Below, one piece after another: positions 35,501-41,933 of a DNA stretch of 64,000 bases. This stretch comes from an uncultured Bacteroidales bacterium (lineage in GTDB: Bacteria; Bacteroidota; Bacteroidia; Bacteroidales; P3): contig CAKZZD010000022.1 of NCBI GenBank assembly GCA_937886715.1, positions 1 through 64,000 of the forward strand. Reading direction: 5' to 3'. Made by a program: the position numbers and the translations under genes. Positions within the stretch are counted from its first letter, which is position 1. Each line of letters opens with the position of its first letter. A model generated the notes under the pieces. That model worked only from the letters and a program-made list of their open reading frames with translations, made no database searches and was not told the DNA's origin.

Positions 35501-38377
35501 CGAGTTGTATACTGCATCAAGCCAATCGCACTGAATGATATTGAAACTCGTTCGCAGAAGGTTGGCCGAGGCATCATCGGCACACACCACCATATTATTC
35601 GCAATCAGAGCATGTGAGGCAGAAGTGCCGTTGATGTTGCTGGCGCCAACACCTCCTGCTCCATGCGACGTATAGATTTTGTTACCGAGAATCCGCATGT
35701 TGCCATAGTTTTCATACAGCAGCATCACGTAGCTCGAGTTGCTCATGACATCATAAAGTTCATTGTGGTCAATCAGCACGTCCGTCTGGTTCTGCACACT
35801 CAGGGCATTGACATATTGATTGCGGAACACACAATTTTTCACCACACAGCCACTTGAGCGCATATCGCTAGCTTGGCCAATGATATTAGCACCTATCGCA
35901 CCACCTTCGAACGTGCAGGCATCCACTATCAGGTTGTTACCGAAGCCGGAATGCAACAAGGATCCAATACGCAGGGCAGCCGACGCATTCTGCAGACTGT
36001 CGACAAACGTACATCTCTCGAATCGGCAACCGTGGCTTTCCATACCCATTGTGACCATATTGGTCAAGGCCCCACTGCGTCTCACAAATTTCAGGTCACG
36101 GAAACGGAAATATCCGGTCTGTTCCATATTGACGATCTCGTTTACCCCCATCGTCTCGTCGGCATAGATAGTCACATTGCCGCTGAGCGGACGGATGACC
36201 ACATAATGCTGCTCGCTGATACCTGGCACTGATGGAATAGTAAAGGCGGGATAGTATCCTGGAGCCAGCTTCACCACGAGGCTGTCGTCAACTCCGCACT
36301 GGCTCAACGTGTACAGAAACTCTTCAATCGAGTTATAGTCCGGTGCCACACCGCCAATCTGCTTTTGACCGTTCAATGGTCCGTCGCAGACGATGAAACG
36401 GGTAAACAATGAGTCGTTATTCGGCTCATGGTCACGATAAACAACTCCGCTTGCCGTCAAGCTGTCTTCCACCCAGGCCCTCACATAATGATATCCTGGA
36501 GTGAGGTTCACGTTGTTGTTGATGGTCACTGTCGTTTCACCGTTGCCCGACAACGACCCCGACCAATCGTAATAGCCATATGTGGCATCGTCGATCACAT
36601 ACGATATCCTGACTGCATTCACCGGCAACGAGCCGTAATTCTTCAACTTCACATCAATATGGCTTGGCACGCTCGCTATGGGGGTGGCCTCGTTCGGGTA
36701 CACAAACTCACTCACTCCCAGGTCGTACTTCAATGCCTGATGTTTGTGCATCATGGGCACAAACGACGGACGCACCGTCAACACATCGCTGGCATTTTTA
36801 AACGTGTTATGTGTATACGGGTTGTAATTGAACTCCTCTTCACCGCCATTCTGCAACAGGGTGCTCTTGCCGGTAACCGTCGGAATCATCTTCACCGATG
36901 TCGAAGCCCCGTCATAACGATTGTCATATATCACCTGCATCAGAATATCTTTTCCGGCATAGAAGAATGTATCTTGCAGATGAATGGTCACTTCGGCATT
37001 TGAACCCACTTCCTGTAGCACCAGGGTCGAATCGTACACTGCCTGATAGTATCCGCTATAGAAAGGAACCAAGCCACCAGTGGTAGGGACCTCCACCTCA
37101 TAGTTGGTCCCCACATTTCTCATCCTTATCTGGAACTTCTCTCGCGTCTGCACCGAATTGGGCACTGCCACCGTGAATCGCAAATCCGTAATGGCACCAG
37201 GCTTATATCCTGCGTCAGCCAGCAGCGCCGAATCGTACACCCACTCACACTTGTTGTCTGCATTCGAGGAAAATGGCACCAAAGCCGAATAATACGCCAC
37301 CGTCGACCCGACAAATCCCGCCGGTGTCGATGTGGGCGACATCTCCGATCCACGCACACACCTATATTCCACCCAAGAATTCACCGCAGCAGGGAATGTG
37401 GCCATATTGGCATTAGTCGTGGCATCACGCACCACACAATAAAAACGCATCAACGTATCAAAACCCTCAAATGGAATACGGGCTTCGTAACGGTGGGGCA
37501 CAGCGGCACCCGCATATGTGGCATTTGTCACTCTTGTCATCGGCAGCCGAATCGGTGCCGCATTGCCGGAGCCAACTTTGTAGTACAGATAAACCGAGTC
37601 GGGATTAATGCCCTGCGAAACGGGAGTGCTCGCATCCAGAACCACCTTTGCGCCACGGCTGCTGGGCAACAAACCTCCATCAGGATAGCAACGCATCGAA
37701 ATCACAGGAGTGATCATCTGGTTCTGGCTCGAACGAATCATGATGTTGTCCAACCACCAGTTGCCAGCCGTAGATGCCGACCCTAAATGTTTCTTCAACA
37801 CAAACTTGAACATGAGCTTGCGCTCGTTGACAGGGATCGATCCCGTTATAATGTCATTGATGTCGAAACGCTCACTCTTCCACAAATCATTGCTGACCGA
37901 GGTGGCATTGCTCCACGCATCATACGAATACACATTGAAATTCGACAGACTGGCAAACGAACTACTTCCTCCATTCGTACGATTGTAATGCTGCGTACCG
38001 TTCAGCTGAGTCCACTCGTTGTCGCTCTGCGCCGGGCGCTTCACATAAATCATTCCGATATTGATACTCGTCGTTGTCGGCGCCGTGCAGATATGATCGA
38101 ACTCCATCGCTATGTATCTCAACGTAGTGTTCTGCGTGAAATCAATCGTGTCCGATATCAGAACGATATCTTCTGACGTCGACTGTACCAACTTCAACGA
38201 ACGGTTACCACTTGACTTGATCGAATTGTCGTAGACGGCTCCCGAGGTTGGAGACACAGAGAAATGCACAGGCTGACCTTGCTCAAAGCCCGCAGAGTAC
38301 ATTTCGAACACCTGCGCATGCGAAATCAGTGCGGAAAATGCAAAAATCGCCCCGATTATCAAAGTACGAAATTTCAT
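26570..38377 (-). CDS. Giant multidomain secreted protein with T9SS type A sorting domain
   Basis: The 3,935-residue protein has a signal peptide (1-21, SHAQ) and an N-terminal jelly-roll-like domain (about 22-220). Two right-handed beta-helix regions rich in Asn ladders follow, at roughly 670-1105 and 2010-2460. A GEVED-type domain lies at about 2960-3080 (YIDYDRSGEFTDNEK), a second jelly-roll-like domain at about 3215-3390, and many CARDB-like beta-sandwich repeats between them, often opening with NDIA and holding VRVQIANYGTA-like strands. A C-terminal sorting domain is at about 3850-3935 (DQNFPNPFTNRTTVPF, then GVYYYGIEVDG). The family role is adhesion or glycan binding at the surface; no active site is visible. 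It is the first gene of an operon with tilS. Confidence 0.9.
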   Translation of the reverse strand: MKFRTLIIGAIFAFSALISHAQVFEMYSAGFEQGQPVHFSVSPTSGAVYDNSIKSSGNRSLKLVQSTSEDIVLISDTIDFTQNTTLRYIAMEFDHICTAPTTTSINIGMIYVKRPAQSDNEWTQLNGTQHYNRTNGGSSSFASLSNFNVYSYDAWSNATSVSNDLWKSERFDINDIITGSIPVNERKLMFKFVLKKHLGSASTAGNWWLDNIMIRSSQNQMITPVISMRCYPDGGLLPSSRGAKVVLDASTPVSQGINPDSVYLYYKVGSGNAAPIRLPMTRVTNATYAGAAVPHRYEARIPFEGFDTLMRFYCVVRDATTNANMATFPAAVNSWVEYRCVRGSEMSPTSTPAGFVGSTVAYYSALVPFSSNADNKCEWVYDSALLADAGYKPGAITDLRFTVAVPNSVQTREKFQIRMRNVGTNYEVEVPTTGGLVPFYSGYYQAVYDSTLVLQEVGSNAEVTIHLQDTFFYAGKDILMQVIYDNRYDGASTSVKMIPTVTGKSTLLQNGGEEEFNYNPYTHNTFKNASDVLTVRPSFVPMMHKHQALKYDLGVSEFVYPNEATPIASVPSHIDVKLKNYGSLPVNAVRISYVIDDATYGYYDWSGSLSGNGETTVTINNNVNLTPGYHYVRAWVEDSLTASGVVYRDHEPNNDSLFTRFIVCDGPLNGQKQIGGVAPDYNSIEEFLYTLSQCGVDDSLVVKLAPGYYPAFTIPSVPGISEQHYVVIRPLSGNVTIYADETMGVNEIVNMEQTGYFRFRDLKFVRRSGALTNMVTMGMESHGCRFERCTFVDSLQNASAALRIGSLLHSGFGNNLIVDACTFEGGAIGANIIGQASDMRSSGCVVKNCVFRNQYVNALSVQNQTDVLIDHNELYDVMSNSSYVMLLYENYGNMRILGNKIYTSHGAGGVGASNINGTSASHALIANNMVVCADDASANLLRTSFNIIQCDWLDAVYNSVKMTAPMRNNIAAATFGGGTITNSRFINNIVASFDDVNYAFNFIPGDATSNTVSNNIYYSLSETLNRYSGTSYSNLSAWQAAVPMDSLSASVNPGFLNGSLVDLRTYSRLVKGVGVPFPQVTVDMFDTLRSTVATCPGAFEFSSLFYDFEPEALVQPAADNCALPDNVELIVRVRNSGVSAYDPNGTVPLTIGYKVNNLPSHTVTVSRALPGEDTIDYHTGATVQLPPNGLLDATYTIKVWTVSASDPNQTNDTNVFTVVSRYHPAAPTDITVPISYATSATITPTAGVDTWAVYNNTSAPHRPSQIYWFANQDDEDPIAIGPSLTTDIIRMDTQFYFRQQREMPIVRITQVQLLKSNNTEGLTFPTPVWMANGTKVAIQLTNVGDGTAHLQGDTLMTVSPTSSLNNKVFTFGDISLAPGQSVVVQWTGGVSSFMPTTVHSGTSISPNYNANIGFVYRRGGVVEDAIPLNDVITASSTQAVKWSTQNVPNYVWTGSGVTVPTNTTGGFYRSAFNGNSTDWTVATNDNPLFLDRNNPSWIRYVDNGCPGSFATAYVTIIAPPTADIELSNLQLPEGCGLGVENVTVDVVNYGSQAINSLTLNYSAGGATVSEDIPGGIGGRSRVTYTFTQPLDLTVTSDSLFNVAVWATSVAGDPQHSNDTLHAEIWSRMTPGIPDYDSVRNVPYATRDTMVHHPASGVVPVWYNADMQPVDTGYTHITDILYTNQTMAVGYIVATSIGGQIGTGTTLTSKTAYPSPYQPNSKYGKQQYIYSAAELNAAGLQAGPITEVAFHLDSIWAGRDSVTFDEYYIALGLTTDTIFSGNSAWKPTEVVYHRSSMSLYQTDVHTWVSHQLDTPFNWDGTSSIVVQVSHSISSTITSGVQTQYTAKSNTTLHKNNASQLSPSIVDFVGSGTKGNNRPNIRLSNVNYGCIGSLSPIEINLIGIPNTDAAIYEQEGADTIVYNSCGNVVMDVDVRNLGLNQMDQIKLVYSIDGAANDSTLITTSLAPGQRSTYQLFDTPLLPGRHSVTAVVKVAGDDVASNDTLTIQFLVRFCAGIYSIATDTGDFHSFSAAIDTLNVVGIDGAVIFNVSPGTYNEQVVLNHVQGSSSVSTLTFRGIGDENPLLTASTSQASNYVFQLDGASNVVISNIRIEARPTANNVNYAHALVMQNADNIRLLNNTIRVKGTINNVNASCIVLGDDVTNLTLQGNTIDSGYYSLRATGTGYSNFTLRNNNITHFWYRGLEIRGLSNLEITSNYIRSGVSVNSRPLIGMSLSNLDGSVTIQRNHVYLIDDKSGGKRGIQLNNVQGTSRSWVFVKNNMISTSGSASAGNLAPSSGIYIDSSSAYINVYYNTARVYAGQPPAVFNPTVTNSVTSTAFYAGPTTTNIQVMNNIFANASGLYAYYVAAPTSVTSSNYNVYYTDCEYIAYWVTPQATLTDLQTTNGDDGSSLNERPYFTAPDDLHLLMTNFVDKAQYNTDVTDDIDGFTRPQIPAPTIGAHEMPRLNHDMSIVEIISPSMPLSALAPNNIEGDSVLVKASFYNNGIATETNVRWYAYIEGHESVTTTPIRNLGTFQSSVLKTDSVMMPTTLGIIDTHTLHVVLLVNIDSNMRDNDLTTPIYLAPAFNLEAVRMTAPEGCYLQNSTITITIKNSGFKDIPANSTVELGYHTQGYSPNFIPNNPNANKINIPTMVDTVREYHTLETLLPINASRTFTFNTTANLYPTDTAANIKVRVNGWCNYQYDVIPANDSTGLPTSSSPVINSWYTPAPPDGHDTTLAYGTWGAVTASQENLRPIRWYRDSLQAPFYTGNNYLLSTRWGNTPQYFHDSTYYLNCLSDKGCASAFSPVTVHVAPRIANDIAFEEILAPLGSRVYMSNDTVRVQIANYGTATQSNFPVTYELKRGNTVLQHVTEICTEPIIGGQNYAFTFDSLLTIPTPTTNQNYSLVVWTDLATDGTRRNDTIRAPYTFRSLAENTYCTPTTPLEASLNISRVAFNQIDFDIPPLSSGRAYNNLALYQNPEYPVLHLTRGTVDSVFVMLSTLNDTRAITANVAVYIDYDRSGEFTDNEKIAYNLSTLYTGQLFGAEVTIPDTASYGFMRMRVVACSGTGNPNPCLEDPGHVIDFMLHIDPEPLANDIALTQIASPRNHLIREEGSTVNDSSRVITFRMANKGTEHVSNVHIFYRYDALETGDNSMGDFVWTGSLMPGASTLVSLPEHVFPFGTTMVNIWQESDGDLDSTNNSLFYEYNRFHVITLTLRDNFDENLYWYAPSGNNEYSRNYWQLGTPAKTRIVGAYSEPNAWATDLTSTIVTGTRGNVSYLYSPVIDISVIKPDTLSFRLVRNLTNGSSLHIEYYDFENKWTKIEGDSADVWYNNAENKVFDGNSAGNAYQRYWISTKSISGNFQEKVQFRFVYQTPIGSNANTSFGEGCAVDDFVIGRAQRGIDVGVIAITKPVEPKYGQTIYPEVVVKNFGSDTIRSLQLGYTHYGIYLPRVTNLNCILPPGQTDTFTMESPFIITNIFPDTFNITAFTDLPLDYYKDNDTTSRDFVLSPLANDIAAEAFITPLERVIAGDTAVVVNMRIRNFGESSISRARATYVVNGVNRVDEDIDFEEILGRPLASLEYFNYTFRQRFHATMGMMDIVGIIKCDSNEYIYNDTITKRLHGISSITDLAAAGVVVDQSLYDSVRFELVIDNLGARGANGFEVGFWIDNDTTTMVREIYGREYPLPALETGYHVFSTKLKTRPAGYDIVSGYVKAAGDNDPSNDTTNVVMAQKIDLALLGIIVEERASNDCRVFVQVRNIGNVALIDKTYQFIMLINGNSDGLTFSTRHRIEAGQTVTLECPRTIPKDPMRHYQGYCTLDTTSFKVDVNPANNTTTNIIVKNYVDDIPDVNAGQIVLDQNFPNPFTNRTTVPFTLPEAAQVKFFVMDAMGHMLHSQSRFYPAGSNTIMLDMDNYSAGVYYYGIEVDGVRQMRKMILR

Positions 38378-38476
38378 ATTATATAACTTTTAATTTTTTA
38401 TTCTTCAATCATTTACAAGCATAAATATACAATCTCGACGCCCTTTTCGGGCGATCAAAACCAAATACAAATGTAC

Positions 38477-38505
38477 AAAAAAAAATGGACATTGAGCCCA
38501 TTTTT
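38477..38505 (-). terminator. Rho-independent terminator of the hutI-lolD-rlmB operon
   Basis: On the minus strand an 8-bp stem (AAAAATGG with CCATTTTT, positions 38505-38498 and 38488-38481) ends in nine T residues. It lies 81 bases after the rlmB stop and upstream of the giant gene. The remaining gap to 38377 holds a short GCCC/GGGC hairpin near 38440-38453 and a weak -7-like TATATTTA at 38429-38422. Confidence 0.75.
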
Positions 38506-38585
38506 ATTTAAAAAATATTAAAAAGCAAAATCTTGCCCTGTCGTTGAAACCTTCCGCTAAAGGCAATCCTGCCCAAATTGCAAGT

Positions 38586-39341
38586 TCAGTTGACCCGTCG
38601 GCGCTGTCCTAAAGCCTCGTACATCATCACCCCGGCTGCCACCGACACATTGAGCGAACTAACATCGCCAACAACAGGAAGATAAGCCATTATATCACTC
38701 ATTTTCAACAATTCATGACTAATACCATGTTCCTCATTCCCCATAATGAGCATCGTGGGAAGGCTGAAATCGACTTCGCGATAATACACACTTCCCTTTT
38801 CAGTCGATGCCACCACCTGCATCCCGCACTGCTTGGCCAGATTGACCACCGTTTTCATATTGCTCTCTCGGCATATTGGAAGTCTCAACAGCGCCCCCGA
38901 CGAGGTCTTGATGGCATTCTGGTTGATAGCGGCACTGCCGTGGTCAGGAACAATCAGCGCATCAACTCCCGCACACTCTGCAGTGCGGGCGATGGCGCCC
39001 ATATTCCGCACATCGGTGATATGGTCGAGAAGCACCACCAAAGGGGACTTCCCTTCCTCTATCATATTCGGAATCAAGTCAATGAAACTATAGTATCCTA
39101 TAGCGGCAATTAACGCTACAACTCCCTGATGATTGCCTTCTGCCATCCGGTTGAGTTTCTCCGTGGGCACGTACTGGAAAGGCACCCCAGCTTGACGGAT
39201 TTTGGTTTTCAATACGTTCGCCAAATCGCCCGACAATCCGTTCTGCATAAGCACTTTGTCGATCTGACGTCCACTCTCGATTGCCTCAATTACCGGGCGC
39301 AATCCATACACCACTTGAGAATTATTCTGTTTTTTGTCCAT
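38586..39341 (-). CDS. rlmB: RlmB-type 23S rRNA 2'-O-methyltransferase (SpoU family)
   Basis: The 251-residue protein has an N-terminal substrate-binding domain (VVYGLRPVIEAIESGR) and the three SpoU knot motifs: NMGAIARTAECAG near 113-125, MLIMGNEEHGIS, and LPVVGDVSSLNVSVAAGVMM. RlmB methylates G2251 in the peptidyl-transferase loop; TrmH-like tRNA activity cannot be excluded. The start overlaps the end of the lolD-like gene by 20 bases. Confidence 0.88.
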   Translation of the reverse strand: MDKKQNNSQVVYGLRPVIEAIESGRQIDKVLMQNGLSGDLANVLKTKIRQAGVPFQYVPTEKLNRMAEGNHQGVVALIAAIGYYSFIDLIPNMIEEGKSPLVVLLDHITDVRNMGAIARTAECAGVDALIVPDHGSAAINQNAIKTSSGALLRLPICRESNMKTVVNLAKQCGMQVVASTEKGSVYYREVDFSLPTMLIMGNEEHGISHELLKMSDIMAYLPVVGDVSSLNVSVAAGVMMYEALGQRRRVN

Positions 39342-39975
39342 CTTTTATCATAATTTTTTTATCTGCCATCGACGCTAATTCCTCGTTGTGCGTAACGATG
39401 ATGAAAGTCTGACGGAACTGGTCCCTCAATCTGAAAAACAACTCATGCAGCTCGCGGGCATGCACCGAATCAAGATTGCCCGAAGGCTCATCGGCCAGCA
39501 CCGCCGCCGGCGAATTCATCAATGCCCTGGCCACCGCCACGCGCTGCTGCTCGCCACCCGACAGCTGCGTCGGCTTGTTCATGGCCCGATGGTCCACTTT
39601 CATAAACTGCAGCAGTTCCATCGCCCGATTTCTGGCGTCGGCCAGGCGCTGTCCTTTGATCATCGCAGGGATGCACACATTTTCCAGCGCCGTGAACTCG
39701 GGCAACAGATCGTGCGCCTGAAACACAAAGCCTATCTTCTCATTGCGGAAACGGGCCAACTCCTTCTCTTTCAACATGGCCACATTGACATCGTCATACC
39801 ATATCTCGCCCCTGTCAGCCGTGTCGAGCGTGCCCAATATTTGAAGCAACGTGGTCTTTCCGGCACCCGATGCCCCCACGATGGACACTATCTCCCCCTG
39901 GCCAACCTCAAGCGACACACCTTTCAGCACATGCAGAGGGCCATAACTCTTGTGGATATCGACGGCTTTGATCAT
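39322..39975 (-). CDS. LolD-type ABC transporter ATP-binding protein
   Basis: The 217-residue ATPase has Walker A GASGAGKTT at 34-42, the signature LSGGEQQRVAVARAL, Walker B VLADEPSGNLD, and a C-terminal VTHNEEL. The sequence is closest to the LolD/MacB-type ATPases, which work with FtsX-like permeases to extract lipoproteins or drive envelope machines. No permease gene is adjacent. It overlaps hutI by four bases (ATGA) and rlmB by 20. Confidence 0.87.
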   Translation of the reverse strand: MIKAVDIHKSYGPLHVLKGVSLEVGQGEIVSIVGASGAGKTTLLQILGTLDTADRGEIWYDDVNVAMLKEKELARFRNEKIGFVFQAHDLLPEFTALENVCIPAMIKGQRLADARNRAMELLQFMKVDHRAMNKPTQLSGGEQQRVAVARALMNSPAAVLADEPSGNLDSVHARELHELFFRLRDQFRQTFIIVTHNEELASMADKKIMIKDGQKTE

Positions 39976-41207
39976 ACCTCAACGCCATTCAGAAACACCC
40001 GCTCCACCTTGTTCTCGCCATAGGCGTAGGGCATATATTCATAGCTCGGCATGGGCTTGGTGACAAGAAAGTTAGCCTTCTTCCCGACAGCAATGGTTCC
40101 CACCTCGTTGCTGACTCCCATGGCATAAGCCGTATTTAATGTGGTGGCATTCAATGCTTCTTCAGGCGTGAGCCGGTAACGGATGCAGGCCATCGAAAGG
40201 ACAAGTTGCATATTCCCCGATGGCGAAGTGCCAGGATTATAGTCAGATGCCATTGCCACCGGAAGACCCGAATCAATCATCTTGCGCGCTGGCGAAAGGG
40301 GCAGATTGAGGAAGAAAGCGCAGCCCGGCAACACTGTGGGCATGGTATCGCTGCCTTTCAGGCACTCGATTTCGGCATCGCCCATCTGCTCAAGGTGGTC
40401 GACCGATATCGCTCCGTACTTGACCCCTACCTGCACTCCTCCCGAAACAGCCATCTCATTGGCGTGGATCTTCGGGCGCATGCCATATCGTATGCCAGCC
40501 TCCAGTATACGTTCGGTATCCGCAACCGTGAAGAAACCCTGGTCACAAAACACATCTATAAAGTCGGCCAATCCTTCAGCCGCTACTTTCGGTATCATCT
40601 CATTGATAACCAAGTCGACATAATCCTCCTGATGACCGCGGTATTCCATCGGGATACCATGGGCGCCCAGGAAGTTCGACTTGATAGTCATAGGTGACTT
40701 CTCCTTCAGACGACGGATCACGCGCAGGAGCTTCAGCTCGCTCTCTGTCGACAGGCCATAGCCGCTCTTGATTTCAATAGCGCCCGTACCCATGCGCAAC
40801 ACATCCTCGAGGCGCCGCCATGCCATGTCGTACAGCTCGTCTTCCGAGGCTGCTGCCGTGGCCTTGGCCGAGTTGAGGATACCTCCTCCCCTCTTGGCTA
40901 TCTCCTCATAACTGAGGCCGCGGATTTTGTCAACGAACTCATGCTCTCGCGAATTGGCATACACAATATGCGTGTGCGAATCGCAAAACGTCGGGAAAAC
41001 CAACCTCCCTGTAGCATCCACCTCACGGTCGGCACATCCGCTCCATCCCCGCATCGGCCCAAAGTCCTTGATCTTGCCATCCTCCACCAAGAGATAGGCA
41101 TCCTTGATCGTCTCCATTTGCGCCATCTCTTTACCCATGGCGCGAAGCTTCGGCTGGCCGGTCTCCACCTGCACCAGTTCCTTTATGTTCTTTATCAGTG
41201 TGCGCAT
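39972..41207 (-). CDS. hutI: Imidazolonepropionase
   Basis: The 411-residue amidohydrolase shows the metal-binding His78 and His80 in CDSHTH, the LGAHGIP and IHANEMAVSGG motifs, SVDHLEQM, and the AMASDYNPGTSPSGNMQLV segment diagnostic for HutI. It hydrolyses imidazolonepropionate to formiminoglutamate in histidine breakdown. None of the other hut genes (hutH, hutU, ftcD) is present in the window. It is the first gene of its operon and has a good promoter. Confidence 0.93.
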   Translation of the reverse strand: MRTLIKNIKELVQVETGQPKLRAMGKEMAQMETIKDAYLLVEDGKIKDFGPMRGWSGCADREVDATGRLVFPTFCDSHTHIVYANSREHEFVDKIRGLSYEEIAKRGGGILNSAKATAAASEDELYDMAWRRLEDVLRMGTGAIEIKSGYGLSTESELKLLRVIRRLKEKSPMTIKSNFLGAHGIPMEYRGHQEDYVDLVINEMIPKVAAEGLADFIDVFCDQGFFTVADTERILEAGIRYGMRPKIHANEMAVSGGVQVGVKYGAISVDHLEQMGDAEIECLKGSDTMPTVLPGCAFFLNLPLSPARKMIDSGLPVAMASDYNPGTSPSGNMQLVLSMACIRYRLTPEEALNATTLNTAYAMGVSNEVGTIAVGKKANFLVTKPMPSYEYMPYAYGENKVERVFLNGVEV

Positions 41208-41231
41208 AATCTGCAGTCGTTAAATCGCCTG

Positions 41232-41262
41232 CAAAGATACGACATTTATTTCATCCGGCAAA
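41232..41262 (-). promoter_or_regulatory. Promoter of the hutI operon
   Basis: On the minus strand TTTG (41262-41259) and TATCTTTG (41239-41232) are 19 bases apart. The -7 box is 24 bases from the hutI ATG. Confidence 0.78.
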
Positions 41263-41307
41263 ATTATTGTTACAGCCTGAAATTTTCCGCGCACACAGCT
41301 CATTCGG

Positions 41308-41907
41308 CTAGAGCTCCACCTGCACACCGAAGCTGGCACGCGGATATATCTTCATGTCCACTCCAGTGAGCATGCTGTTCGAGCGGCCAAAATAGAATGT
41401 ACCCACATCGCTGCTGAAAGAGAGCGCCACATGACGCGACAGGTCATAGGTCCAGCGTAAGCCGGCCCAGACATTGTCCGCTTCGGCTTCTCCAATGTCG
41501 AATCCCACACGCAACATTATGTCGAACCCCACTGCATGACGCAACCGATAAGGGACAGTATGCCACTGCACCACTGCACCCCAACCCACATCATATCGGT
41601 CCTCGACATAAATCCAACGCACCATCTGGCCCCTGACCATTTGCTGTCCGCTGCTCATGGCATTGGCACCAACCAAATTGGCATAAAGATTCACCTCCCA
41701 ACGCTGTCCTAGCCGGTAACCCAGTCCCACACTCGCACTACGGTTAGGATGCTGGCTGAATATGCCTCCACCAAACCTCACCATTGTGGGCTGGAAAGAA
41801 AAGTCCGCCGTGATATTGAGCCGATGCCAGTCGAAACCTTGGGCACGCAAGGGATTGAAGACTATACTGAGAATTATGGCAGACGCAACTATGATTGTCT
41901 TTTTCAT
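41308..41907 (-). CDS. Predicted small outer-membrane beta-barrel protein
   Basis: The 199-residue protein has a signal peptide (1-22, PLRAQ) and then about eight to ten amphipathic strands rich in aromatic residues (ASVGLGYRLGQRWEVNLYAN, WAGLRWTYDLSRHVALSF). It ends in a strand pattern typical of outer-membrane barrels (FGVQVEL). I do not recognise a named family. It is the last gene of the sigma-factor operon, 26 bases after the larger barrel gene, which suggests it is part of that regulon. Confidence 0.7.
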   Translation of the reverse strand: MKKTIIVASAIILSIVFNPLRAQGFDWHRLNITADFSFQPTMVRFGGGIFSQHPNRSASVGLGYRLGQRWEVNLYANLVGANAMSSGQQMVRGQMVRWIYVEDRYDVGWGAVVQWHTVPYRLRHAVGFDIMLRVGFDIGEAEADNVWAGLRWTYDLSRHVALSFSSDVGTFYFGRSNSMLTGVDMKIYPRASFGVQVEL

Positions 41908-41933
41908 CGCTTGGATCCTCCTATATCAAATGA

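Noticed and set aside
38422..38460. A possible promoter for the giant gene (TATATTTA with an upstream TTTTG)
   Set aside because: The -7 box deviates from consensus and the spacing of 26 bases is too long, so I did not list it as a feature.
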